NCBI RefSeq assembly: GCF_011397635.1
Contig: NC_064765.1
Coordinates: 33,585,132-33,649,131, forward strand
Direction of reading: 5' to 3'
From: Epinephelus fuscoguttatus
Taxonomy: Eukaryota; Chordata; Actinopteri; Perciformes; Serranidae
Length of the DNA stretch: 64,000 nt
Below, piece by piece: positions 1-12,400 of the stretch. Below the pieces are notes generated by a model that was given only the letters and a program-made list of their open reading frames with translations, was not told the DNA's origin and ran no database searches. Each line of letters opens with the position of its first letter. Positions within the stretch are counted from its first letter, which is position 1. A program made the position numbers and the translations under genes.

Positions 1-446
1 TCTGCAATCTGTGTAACATTACACAGCCAGCAGGCATCAGTTAACATTAAGCAAATGCATTATTAGCGGTTTACAAAGCACCTACACATGTCTACCTAGC
101 TTGACAGCTAGCAGCCTCGTGATGACACAGAGGGCCTAGTTGTGTGGCTACAGCCGAGGTTTAAAGCGGACAAGCCGAAAAAGCAGCAGTACCTGTGAAC
201 AGAAATAGGAGCCTTGAATACCAAGCTTGATACATGTTGGGCACTGAAGTTTGGCGTCCTTGTTGCAGCCCTCCGTCTCACACTCCCTTCTAGCCTCGGT
301 GCTCGCCATGCCTTCGTCTGCAAGAGGGGTGGAGTCGCGGAGAAGCAGCCAGCCAGCGGCGGCACACAGCGCATGTCCGCAGCGGGGCCGTCACGTTGCA
401 CAGCTCGGTCCAATCAACAGAAACTTTCCCAACAGAGATTTGTAAG
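1..446 (+). promoter_or_regulatory. eif4e promoter and 5' UTR region
   Basis: GC- and CpG-rich sequence leading up to the eIF4E start codon, richer than the intron that follows. A CCAAT box lies at 410-414, only about 35 bases before the ATG at 447, so the 5' UTR is either very short or transcription starts upstream of this box. AAGATGGCG at 445-453 spans the start codon and resembles the YY1 site (AAnATGGCGGC), which in many vertebrate housekeeping genes lies just downstream of the transcription start. The ATG has A at -3 and G at +4, a strong Kozak context. No TATA box is evident. The transcription start cannot be placed from sequence alone. Short open frames on both strands here look like chance. 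Confidence 0.6.
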
Positions 447-464
447 ATGGCGACCGCCGAACCG
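447..464 (+). CDS. eif4e: eif4e coding exon 1
   Basis: Only six codons (MATAEP), too short to appear as an open frame by itself. Followed by the splice donor GTGAGC at 465. Ends in phase 0. The match to the vertebrate eIF4E N-terminus and the Kozak context fix this start. Confidence 0.9.
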
Positions 465-3400
465 GTGAGCTCTTTCTCTTAAGAACATATCAAAACGTTT
501 GGGGGGCTTCTTGCTTTAATTACTGGGCAAGTTCACGTTTAAAGTTTATGTATAACTTCAAACATTAGTCTTCAAGTGGAAATGGACAGTTGTTACAATC
601 ACACGTGGTGTTTTGACTAGTTTTAAGTTTGTCTTGTGTGCCACGACCCAAGCGTAAAAGAGGAATGCCTGTGTGTGAGATCTCCCAACTTTAATGCTGA
701 CGTTATAGCTAACCGACGTGCCGTTCACCTTTGCGAAGAGAACCACACCAAGTTCCATTACAAGTTTAGTCAGTTTGCCATTGCTCAGGTTAACCGCTAA
801 AATACATACATGGGTAACAAATGTTCAAGACAGTCATGATAATTATGAACTACCAGTTAATTCGGCACGTAAAATAATGCAACAAATACGAGTAGTAGTT
901 TGTTTTTGTAGCTTAAATTTCAGCTGTCAAAAGTGGTTGTCATTGCTCCCCGGTGACCTCTACGATGCAAAGTTAGCAACTTTAGTGGCTGAGGTAACGT
1001 TAACTTAGCTAACGCTAGATGATGGTAAAACAGCTCCAGTGTCAGTTTAAAAGTTTTTTTTCAACCCCCTATAAACACTATTTAGGGACTGTTCGTTAAT
1101 TTTGGAGGGGGTTGTTATTTTTTTAAGCAGGGGGGACGGAGTTGTGTTTTTTAATTTTGGCCAAGGGGAGGGACATACAACTTAAAATGGTCGTATTTTG
1201 TATTTACTTAAAATATCCTCTAAACGCCAGTTCCTGCTGGCGAGTTTAAAAACCACGTTCAACCAGAAACCACCAAAACTAAACTATTTATAACACACCC
1301 AGTAACCTGAAAACAGAAATTGTTTTTAGATTTTCAAATTGACGGTCCTTGAACATATCACATGCCATGGAGGCTTTCATCTTTGCACTAACCAGATCCA
1401 GTAAAATGAAATAATTTTAATTTTTTTTTTTTTTTTTTAAAAAAAAAGGAAAAGAAAAGAAAAGGAAAAAAGAAAAACAAAGCAGAATTTCATTTTCAGC
1501 TTTTAACTTTCAGACATCAAAGGGTTAGTTTGGAAAATCTAATGATGTCCGCTGTGCCAAGTTACTGACATTGCCACTGTTGTGTACTTTCTTCTTTTTT
1601 TTTATTCCCGTCATGGTTATTTGAGGTGAAGAGAGTGTCAATAAGGATGCTCAAGAAAAAATATTTGAGGTTTCAGTAATGGTCAAGGCAAAAAAACAAA
1701 CAAACAAAGGCACACCTGAGCCATCGCCCTCCTTTGCTAAGGAGTGCCAAATATGTGCCAAATTCAAGATTTGGTCCAAATTCTTACTTGATGGAAGGTT
1801 ATGTCATTCTAACATAAAGAAAGTAATTTAGCATTCATTTTTTAACAGGCTGATAGTTATAAATGGGAATTGCACAGTAATTAGCTGCAGAGTTAATTAG
1901 CCACGTATTGGTAAAGTATACAGATGTTTATATTGGTTTTCACTTTTTTGTATTTATTCAACTTTATTTAGGAAATTACTAATCTTGTTTGAGAATAGAA
2001 ACACCACGGCTACCACTACTAATGTTACTACTCTTTTGATGGGTGCTTTTTAAATTTTGACTTCTGCTTAACCTCCTGTGATCTGAACTTTTGTTCAGTG
2101 TACATTTTAATTTCTTTTAGCTATTTGGGATTAGTAGGACCTAGTATATAAAAAAGTATATAGTATATATAAGTATATAAAAAAAACTAGGCATTGTCTT
2201 TGAAAAAAAATGATGTCATCATATGGGGACATTGGGTTTATTTTTAATTTCCACAAGTGTGTAATAAAGTATAAAACTATTTCAGTGCCTGAACATTGTT
2301 GTGCAAAAAAAAAAAAAAAATACAAACAATGCAACATTTGTTCAATGTTTTGTTACTCTATAGGTTAGAGGTCAATGTTCAAGTCTTAAACTGTTCAAAA
2401 CTGTTCACTTCAATGTCTGAGCATGGCCGTATAAAGACCAAATTGCAAATAATCCAACATATCTAAAAGCCTTTTTTGTAACTCTATGATTTTTCTCTCA
2501 CTCCATACTCCAGTCAAGGAATTTCCTCAATGCTGTGTTAATGCAATAATAAAATAATAAAAGTCCCAGTGTCTTCAAATGAGTACTTCCTAATTAATAG
2601 CATCTGGCTGGTTGCTATTGCAAAAAGTGGTCTAATTTATGTACAATATCAAACTATAAACTTTGTTAAGCTTAAAAAAATAAGTTTCAACCATAATATT
2701 TATCAGGGCTTGTACCTTGTCCACTTTTGTGTCAAGATTGGCTGTAGACTGACTTGGCAGAGATGGCTGCCATCTTGTTTTTAGATAGATTAGTGTATTG
2801 TGCTTTTGCTACCACTAGATGGTACGTAAAAGTGTCCACAAATGAGGACAACAGGTGTAAGTGAAGCAGAATGAAGTATAAGGTGCAGCAAACACAAAAT
2901 ATAATGTCCTCATATGAGGACGCAGGGTCACAGGAAGTTAAATGTACCAACATCTGGTTGCCCTGGCTGAAGGGTTCACTGGGCAAAGGACGCCCACTGC
3001 CTACTCCCCTTTTACATGTCTCACCTCTACCAAACTGCTTTTTAGGAAATCAACCCAAGCCCATCCCAGCCTGATGAAGATGGAGCTGAGGAGACTGGAC
3101 AAGAGATTGTGAACCCAGAGGCCTACATCAAACACCCCCTCCAGAACAGGTTAGAGGCTGTACTGACCTGTACTGCTGATGCTTAAAGATATCATCATGG
3201 AAGCTGAGCTTTTTTTTGTTGTTGTTGTTTTTTGTTTTTTACAAATTTTATGGTTTACAAAAACCATAAAAGTAGCAGACAGAGGACTTTTATTTAGAGG
3301 AACCGCTATACTAGAACGCCTCTCATAGATGCAACTATGTCTCTGGTAATTTGGGTGGCAGTATGCAACCCCAGGAGCAATGGTTGTAATCTGCCATAAA

Positions 3401-6400
3401 AGGTTAAGGGAGAAGAAGCAATGCTGAGGCTTTGCTTCGACAGATTGTGCAGGGAGAGCTGGCTGCTGCTGCTGCAGGAGGAGTCCTGAGGGTGGACTGG
3501 AGTAAACACTGCAGACGCTGCTCTGATTCAGCTGCAAATTAGCAAGAGAATATAATAAACAAAAGGCAGAATCCTAGTCTGTCAAACTACGATGGAGCCA
3601 CTGTTAGAAGAGAGATTTCAAGATTTAAGTCATTACATTACAAGAAAAAAGGCGTGATATTTCCAGAATAAAGTCATTATAGAATAGGTTGCTTCAAGTC
3701 ATATGTGCATTGTGTTTTAACATTTTCTGACACTCCATAGGCTACTGTAGCCTCCAGTCATTTTTACTTGTAACAAGTTTGGACTACAGTGTGGCGTCTT
3801 TCCTCTGGTTCCCACTGTAAACATTCAGGAGGCAGCTGTGACATGCAGTTTATCAGGGGTGGTGAAAATCACATTTGTGAGGAAAATAAGGTACACAATG
3901 GTGAGATTTTCCTCATCAGAGGTGTTTTCAGTTCATTTCAGTTTCCTCCAGATTGAGTCGCAAACAGGGTTGTTTGTCAGATGGTCTGAAGGGGTAGATT
4001 TTATTTCTTGAAATATTCTGAATTATTACTTCTATTCATCAAATTTCAGCTTTTCTCATAATATAAATTTATTCTCAACTTCTCAGTAAACAAAGATATG
4101 TGGGATCAGTTTTGAACATGAGCAGAGACGTTGCTGAAACACATGAACTATTAATTTATGGGCCTGAATTTTGTGTTTTCCTTTACAAAAATAATAGAGG
4201 TGAGAATCACGATACGATGTTATCATAATACTTAACTCATGATACTATGTTATTGTGTTGTGATATGCTGAGTATTGGGATAAAATATATTGCAATTTAT
4301 TACCTTTTTACAACTGTTAATTATGTCCCTTAAGGAAAACTTTGTCAACATTTTTTAATCTAATAAGGTAAAGTTTCAAGTCTTTTCATCTCACCTCAGC
4401 CATTGTTTTGCAGCAGCAAAATGTATCTAGTGGACAAGAAAAGCATTTGATTACATTATTCTAGTATGCTATCTAAAGGTCAATTTGTATTTGTAATATT
4501 GATAATTTGAATAATAAAAAATTTGATACTTGGCACTCTGTGATGACACAATATTGTCACATAAAAATATTGCGATATTTGCTATATCATTTTTTTTCCT
4601 CCACCCTTAATGAATAAAGACATTTTCACCTTAAATTGTTGCATGAAAATTCACCAGAATGCAGGAAATTATGTGTTTAATGCTCAGAATTTCTTGGGGG
4701 AGGACCCCCATACCCTCAGCTGAAAGTGCGTCACCACCAATGTTGAAACAAAATCTATGCACTTGGCTGTAGTAATGCTGTAATAACTGCTTTGTTGAAT
4801 TGGAGGGTTTCAACTGAAACAAGGTGGAACAGAATGTATTAAATTGCTAATTTTGCTATTTGCTTAGACTTTCACTGGAGAGGCAAAACCGGAAAATCCT
4901 ATCTATTGGCCCTTGTTAAGATACACCATTATCTGATTACCCAGTTATCATAATGGGCTACTCCCAGATGTGAGAGTGTGAAACTATATGAACGCAAAGC
5001 TGGGAAAATATATGCATCATCAGTTTTAAAGAAAAGATTGGTGACTCATGTGTGACACAATTCTTTGATGGCTAAGCAGAGTTCAAGAACTGAATGACCC
5101 TTCTTTCACAAAGCTGAATGGGTGATTGCTCATACTGAAGTGAAAGCAAGACATGAATCGACCATTCACCGGAGGCAATGGACACTGTGTTCACCATGAA
5201 GAAGCTGAGCATGTTAAAAAATGTATAAATTCAAATTTCAACATGTTCGCTTTCCAGATAGATTGAGCAGTTAAATTAACAAAAATCCATTTTCAACTTG
5301 GATTTTAAAAAAAAGTACAATTATGTGAAAATAAATGGGATTACATTTTGATAATTTCTTTAATTCTGGGCTTGTTCTAACAACCAATTTAATTATATTT
5401 GAGAATGTGTTATATATAATTTAATGATTTATAATATTGTGCATGTAGTTAGTGACTCAGTAGTTAGCAGTGTGACTTAATGGCTTCAGTCCTGTCTGTG
5501 TGTATTCATGCTCTTCATGAGTTAAAGGGATAGTTTGGATCATTTTGAAGTGGGCTTGTATTAGTCACTTATCCATAGTCGGTGTATAACATACAGTAGA
5601 TGATGGTTGGCATGTCCCCAGTTTGGAGAAGCAGACAAGAGTACCACAACAAAAGCTAAGCAATGCACTGCTATGGATGGGTCAGCAGCAAAACTTATAT
5701 TTATTTATTAAAGTGGATTCTCTCCAAACAAATGTTCGACTGGAAATTTTATTTCCCCACTGTAAGACTCTGATGGTCTGATGACCTTTCTCGGGTGTTT
5801 CAGTGCTTTCCTCTTAATCCATACTCAGATAGTTTTTAACTCCCTTCAAAATACAAAGAAGCAATGATTGCATATTTTATATATGTTTAAATTCCACCAG
5901 GATATTTATGTCTAAAAGTGTCAAATAGAAAACTCTACTTAACTTAAAGCCAGTCACCTTGAGGAAAATGTATGCACAAACACTTGTCTGGGGTTTCACA
6001 TCTAAGCCGTGTGGTTCGAAACACATTGGTTGAAGTCTAACAGAAATATATTTCCCCATATTGACCAATAACCAAAATTAGTTTGGCTAAATTGGTGCAG
6101 TATATCCAACATGATTTTCCATATAGCTAAGTTATGTTAGTAAAAGGTCAAACAACTTCTGCCTTTTAGCATTCCTTGATTTTCTTGACCTACTTATTTC
6201 TTTATACTGTCATGGGGTACATGAGGCTATCACAGTTTGCACTAGAAGGCAAAGAAACACCCCATGAAGGTCCATCTGAAGGACTATACAATATGCTGCC
6301 ACAGGCTATGGCCTATAGTTAAAGGGACAGGTCATCCCAAAATCAAAATTACATATTTTTCCCCTTACCTGTAGTGCTGTTTATCAGTCTAGATTGTTTA

Positions 6401-9400
6401 GGTGTGAGTTGCCAAGTGTTGGAGATATCGGCCATAGAAATGTCTGCCTTCTCTCCAATGTATTGGAACTAGATGGCACTCAGCTCGTGGTGCTCAAAAA
6501 ATACATTTGAAAAACTCAACAGCAATGTCTCTTTCCAGGAGTTAAGACCAGGTTACACAATGATCCACAGGCCTTGTTGTGAGCAGTTTCATGTAGGAAC
6601 TATTTTCTTTCTAATGAACTATACCCACCGACAGTATCACCATATTGTGGCATAAACTGAAACGAACGTGTCGGATTGTTGTATTTGCTCATCCGACGCT
6701 CTGTTATGCAAATATTGTGCCAGTCAAGGGAATTGGATTTGTATCAGTTGGCTTATTCAATTCAATTTGTGGCATTTATTTGGACTGTGCTCTCATTTAA
6801 ACCCCTGCTGATAGACTGGCTGCTATAATGGCTTTATAATAGCATCAACAGTCACAGTTTTTTTTAATATTTCTCAACCTGAAGAGCTTTAGGCAGTTGC
6901 TGAGCCATGAGAGGATTTAGCATGAAATAATTGTACAATTAATTGTACAGAGACAGTGATGACATGATTTACGGAACAGTTTGCAGCATCCATACGTCAC
7001 TCATTTGCTCCAAAGCTCAGTGGCTTTTGGTTACTTTTGTTTACCTCGTGTTTAATTAGAGGCTTGTTACATTTATGCAAATTTCTTTTCTTGTTTTCGT
7101 CCAACAGATGGTCCCTGTGGTTCTTCAAGAATGACAAGAGCAAAACATGGCAGGCCAACCTGCGACTCATCTCTACATTTGACACGGTTGAAGATTTCTG
7201 GGCGTAAGGAGCAATAAATCTCTCCAAGTCTTTTACCTTTCCTGTACTTCCATGGAGCGACTGCAGCAGTAAACTGTCATGACTTTATATGTGTTTTGAA
7301 ATACTGTCAGATCAGCATGTTTTGTTAATGCTGTGGTCTCTTTATTTCAGTCTCTACAACCACATCCAGTTGTCAAGCAACCTCATGTCAGGCTGCGATT
7401 ACTCTCTTTTTAAGGTACGTAAGATTTATTTAGCATTTATGTAAATGTGATGAGTGAGTGAGAACCAGTTTTTTTTAAATATTTTTGCATACCATTATCC
7501 TCTGTGGTGGCTGAGAGAAGTATTTTATATTTTACAACCAGAGTCCAGAAGTACTGTATTGTGTGTTCGACAGTATGTACAGGGACAATAGTGTTGTTTT
7601 CCACCTCAGTGAAACAAAATTACCATGTAAAAGGCTACAAACGCCTTCCTTTCAAAGTGGAAGATGACATTTACATCAAGGAACATGATTTTTTCAAACT
7701 AAGCGAAGGCCTGAGCCCTCACATATGGCAGCTGATATCATTCACACTTGCAGTACAAGGAGAAGAAGTCATCTTTTGCCAGTTATTTGAAAAAACATTT
7801 AGTTTAAAACTGATTTCTTTGTGAGAATATTTAAGATGAAAGGGAAAGTTCTCTATTTTTGAACCTGGAGCCTATTTTCCTGTATTTCTGTGTTTTAAGT
7901 GACTGATGGAAACGAACATTTTTCATATTGGTCCAGTATTGAGAGAAATCACTGTGGAGCCATAGCAGTGAAACAGGCTGCAGTTTTACCTCCACGGGCA
8001 GTTTTGCACCATCAATGCATGTCCAGTAAAAGTGCTTGTGTTTAGCAGTAACATACTCAAATGGTTATTAAAAGTGTCTGACAACATTATGGGAAGCACC
8101 CTAAAGAGAAATCAAACATTTTTCTTTACCTTTCGCTGTTCTGTTTGTTATTGTGTTTCCCTCAAGGAGAGGTCTCATTCTGAGATCTTGTGAGAGTTGG
8201 AAATGTTAGTGAGAGATGGAGAGAGGAGTGCCACGAAGAGTTTGTTGAGCATAGCTTAGTGTTATATTAAAGATTTAGCTGATTTCAACAATGTGGAAAA
8301 ATACTCAAGATTTCAGAATGAGACTTCTCCTTGAGTGAGACTTGAGATGTGTTAAATATCGTTCACTCATTCACTACTTCCTACTCACTATATAGTGATT
8401 GATTTTGAACACAGCCTTGGTTACACACTGACACACCAACCAGATAAGCAAAAGTAAAAAAATGCATTTAATATACAGTACAGGCCAAAAGTTTGGACAC
8501 ACCTTCTCATTCAATGCGTTTTCTTTATTTTCATGATTATTTACATTGTAGATTCTCACTGAAGGCATCAAAACTATGAATGAACACATGTGGAGTTATG
8601 TACTTAACAAAAAAAGGTGAAATAACTGAAAACATGTTTTATATTCTAGTTTCTTCAAAATAGCCACCCTTTGCTCTGATTACTGCTTTGCACACTCTTG
8701 GCATTCTCTCCATGAGCTTCAAGAGGTAGTCACCTGAAATGGTTTCCACTTCACAGGTGTGCCTTATCAGGGTTAATTAGTGGAACTTCTTGCTTTATCA
8801 ATGGGGTTGGGACCATCAGTTGTGTTGTGCAGAAGTCAGGTTAATACACAGCCGACAGCCCTATTGGACAACTGTTAAAATTCATATTATGGCAAGAACC
8901 AATCAGCTAACTAAAGAAAAAGGAGTGGCCATCATTACTTTAAGAAATGAAGGTCAGTCAGTCTGGAAAATTGCAAAAACTTTAAATGTGTCCCCAAGTG
9001 GAGTCGCAAAAACCATCAAGCGCTACAACGAAACTGGCACACATGAGGACCGACCCAGGAAAGGAAGACCAAGAGTCACCTCTGCTTCTGAGGATAAGTT
9101 CATCCGAGTCACCAGCCTCAGAAATCGCAAGTTAACAGCAGCTCAGATCAGAGACCAGATGAATGCCACACAGAGTTCTAGCAGACGTCCCCTCTCGAGA
9201 AAAACTGTTAAGAGGAGACTGCGTGAATCAGGCCTTCATGGTCAAATAGCTGCTAGGAAACCACTGCTAAGGAGAGGCAACAAGCAGAAGAGATTTGTTT
9301 GGGCCAAGAAACACAAGGAATGGACATTAGACCAGCGGAAATCTGTGCTTTGGTCTGATGAGTCCAAATTTGAGATCTTTGGTTCCAACTGCGTGTCTTT

Positions 9401-12400
9401 GTGAGACAGAAAAGGTGAACGGATGGATTCCACATGCCTGGTTCCCACTGTGAAGCATGGAGGAGGAGGTGTGATGGTGTGGGGGTGTTTTGCTGGTGAC
9501 ACTGTTGGGGATTTATTCAAAATTGAAGGCACACTGAACCAGCATGGCTACCTCAGCATCCTGCAGCGACATGCCATCCCATCCGGTTTGCGTTTAGTTG
9601 GACGATCATTTATTTTTCAACAGGACAATGACCCCAAACACACCTCCAGGCTGTGTAAGGGCTATTTGACCAAGAAGGAGAGTGATGGAGTGCTGCGGCA
9701 GATGACCTGGCCTCCACAGTCACCGGACCTGAACCCAATCGAGATGGTTTGGGGTGAGCTGGACCGCAGAGTGAAGGCAAAGGGGCCAACAAGTGCTAAA
9801 CACCTCTGGGAACTCCTTCAAGACTGTTGGAAAACCATTTCAGGTGACTACCTCTTGAAGCTCATGGAGAGAATGCCAAGAGTGTGCAAAGCAGTAATCA
9901 GAGCAAAGGGTGGCTATTTTGAAGAAACGAGAATATAAAACATGTTTTCAGTTATTTCACCTTTTTTTGTTAAGTACATAACTCCACATGTGTTCATTCA
10001 TAGTTTTGATGCCTTCAGTGAGAATCTACAATGTAAATAGTCATGAAAAAAAAAGAAAACGTATTGAATGAGAAGGTGTGTCCAAACTTTTGGCCTGTAC
10101 TGTATCTGTAAGGTCTTTTCCATCGTGTTTTCAGACACTAGACCTTTTTACACAGATATCCCGCTACAGGGCCACTACGAAGTCCTGTCTTTATGCAGCC
10201 TTTGCATTTTTACACAGAACCAAACAACGGTGGAAACATTTCACTCCAGTGGGTGACTTCAGACAGCGTGGGGAAGTAAAACAGGCGTGATGGATGTGAC
10301 ATGTAATACGACAGCGTCAGTTTCCAGTGTGACATACAACATACAGCAGTGCTTTATAAATAATAAAAATGGAATTAACATAGTAATAACAATCATTTAC
10401 CGCCCTGTTATATGGCTCCTAAATTGCGGACATTCTCAGCCACTGCTCTTCTTCTTTAGCTTTAGCTGCTAACTGCTACAGCTACTCTTTAAATCTCCTG
10501 CAGTGGGTCACACACATAACACATCATCAAAACCTCACAACCGTGCCACCCACAAGCCCGTCCTACCAGCTGTCCCTTTCATACAGACACTGTTTCGGTG
10601 CTGTTATTGCCTCTGATGCCGACTTAGTGGTGGGACAGCTGTTTCCCCCCGTGTGCATTTGCACTTTTTATACAGAACAGCAATCTGGAATAACATAAGC
10701 CCTTTTTAAACAAGAATTGTGCAAATTTGCAGGAAAGCCCAATCAGTCTTCTTTCAGCACTGGCAGTATAAAAGCAAAATCGGGGAGTGCAGCAAAATGC
10801 TGCCTACCTACTTTTGGCTATACAGAATGCGCCTTTTTTGGGGCCATGGGGGGCGTGAGCAAGTAACAAAACGTGTAGCTCAACCTGTGACTTAAACAGT
10901 GACATGGGAGGGAGCCGCGGCTGGTCAGTCCTTTGGACGATTCTCTCGTAAGTCGGCCCGTTCTTCACCGTCCCCGTCGTCTGATGGTTAATGGCCTCTT
11001 CGTCTGCGAGGCCAAGGAGGGTGCGTAATTCCTTGTCTCCCCAGTTGCTCATCTTTACAGTGTCTGTCCGGTTTGCGTGTCCCTCTTGGTACTAGCTGCT
11101 CGCTAATTCCTGCTATCGGTTGTTTCTGTTTATCCACCGCCAGTGGCTCGCACGTGCGGCGTCATCGACAGCTCCTCCCACAAGTCTTCAACAGCCCCTC
11201 CTGTTGCAGAAGGGCGCCTCGTTCTGTTTAAACCAAAAAGGTTCCGCCAATATGACTACCCTACGAGGCGGAAAATTGGGCACCTCGGATCAACTCTCCA
11301 ATCCAGCTCCGTGTGTATAAACGCAAAATGGCCCAACATTCACCGAAAATCTGGCGGTGTAAAAGGGGCTACTTCTAATAACAATCTGAGCCTCTCAGTG
11401 GCAAAAAAATGCACGTTTAATGGAAGTAAACTGACCCTGCACAATTGCCCGAAGGGATTACATTGCAGCCTGTTTGGCTGCTGTGGCTGCAGCAGTCTCT
11501 CTCAGTTCTGAACAATTACAACAGCTGTTGTCTCCACTAGTCACTCAGACACAGAAACATGGGGAAAAGGGGTCCCAGTTTAAAAATGTAATAAAAAATG
11601 TTTTTAACACAAGCTCACTAATTAAGACAAACTTTAATGACAACAGAATCAAATAAAGCTCCTGCAAACAGATGAATACCTTGTTGAGTTGTCATCACCA
11701 AGTTTCACTCAAAACAACAACAATACTGCAGGAGTTTCTCTGAGTAACTGTGTCTGTACCAACTCAGCTCATCTGCAAAAGACCTCATTTAACATGATGT
11801 GAAAATAAGAAGTGTTTGTGGAAGTTCAGTAAGGTAAATGGCAGGAGGTGGCTAGCAGCCACTAATTATACTGTGTGAGATGGATAGGTGATGATAATGA
11901 ATGGAAAAGCAGTAATCAAGTATGACTGCAGTGTGTAATTAAGTGTGCCTTTATTGAATTAATAAGCAGGATCACCTGTGGCAAAGACTAACCAGTGAAC
12001 TTGTATTCACAGCAGGGGAGTTAGTTTATCAGCACCTGTGCAGTTTAAGTTTTACACCTGAAATCTTAGAAAATGTGTTCCAGAATGTTGAGGCAGAGCT
12101 TGTGTTGGAGGGCATAAATGCAACTTGAGAAAGACATGCTAACTCACTATTTAACAACCACTGGATTTGTGTTGAGATCTTGCCAAACTTTTAGTACCCG
12201 CTGCAAACTTTAAATCAGATTGAAAGAATTTCTGCAGCGATTGTTGAAGAGTTGAAAAAGATATATTTCCTGCAGGCAGTGTGGAAATCAAGTTCAGCCT
12301 CACTATTAAAGTCTGTTTTGAACTTTTAGTGGTTTAAAATGTGTATTGACAATTTGAACCGTTGCTGCAGGATGGCATTGAACCCATGTGGGAGGACGAG

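Larger units (their letters stand above)
8476..10102 (+). mobile_element. Tc1/mariner transposon, nearly intact
   Basis: 1,627 bp, flanked by the TA dinucleotides 8474-8475 and 10103-10104 expected of Tc1 insertion. Ends start CAGTACAGGCCAAAAGTTTG and are mirrored at the right end. The inverted repeats are unusually long, about 272 bases each. The interior holds one transposase gene on the + strand, with a local lesion. It sits in eif4e intron 4 in the sense orientation. The high similarity of the two ends and the nearly intact frame suggest a relatively recent insertion. Confidence 0.95.
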
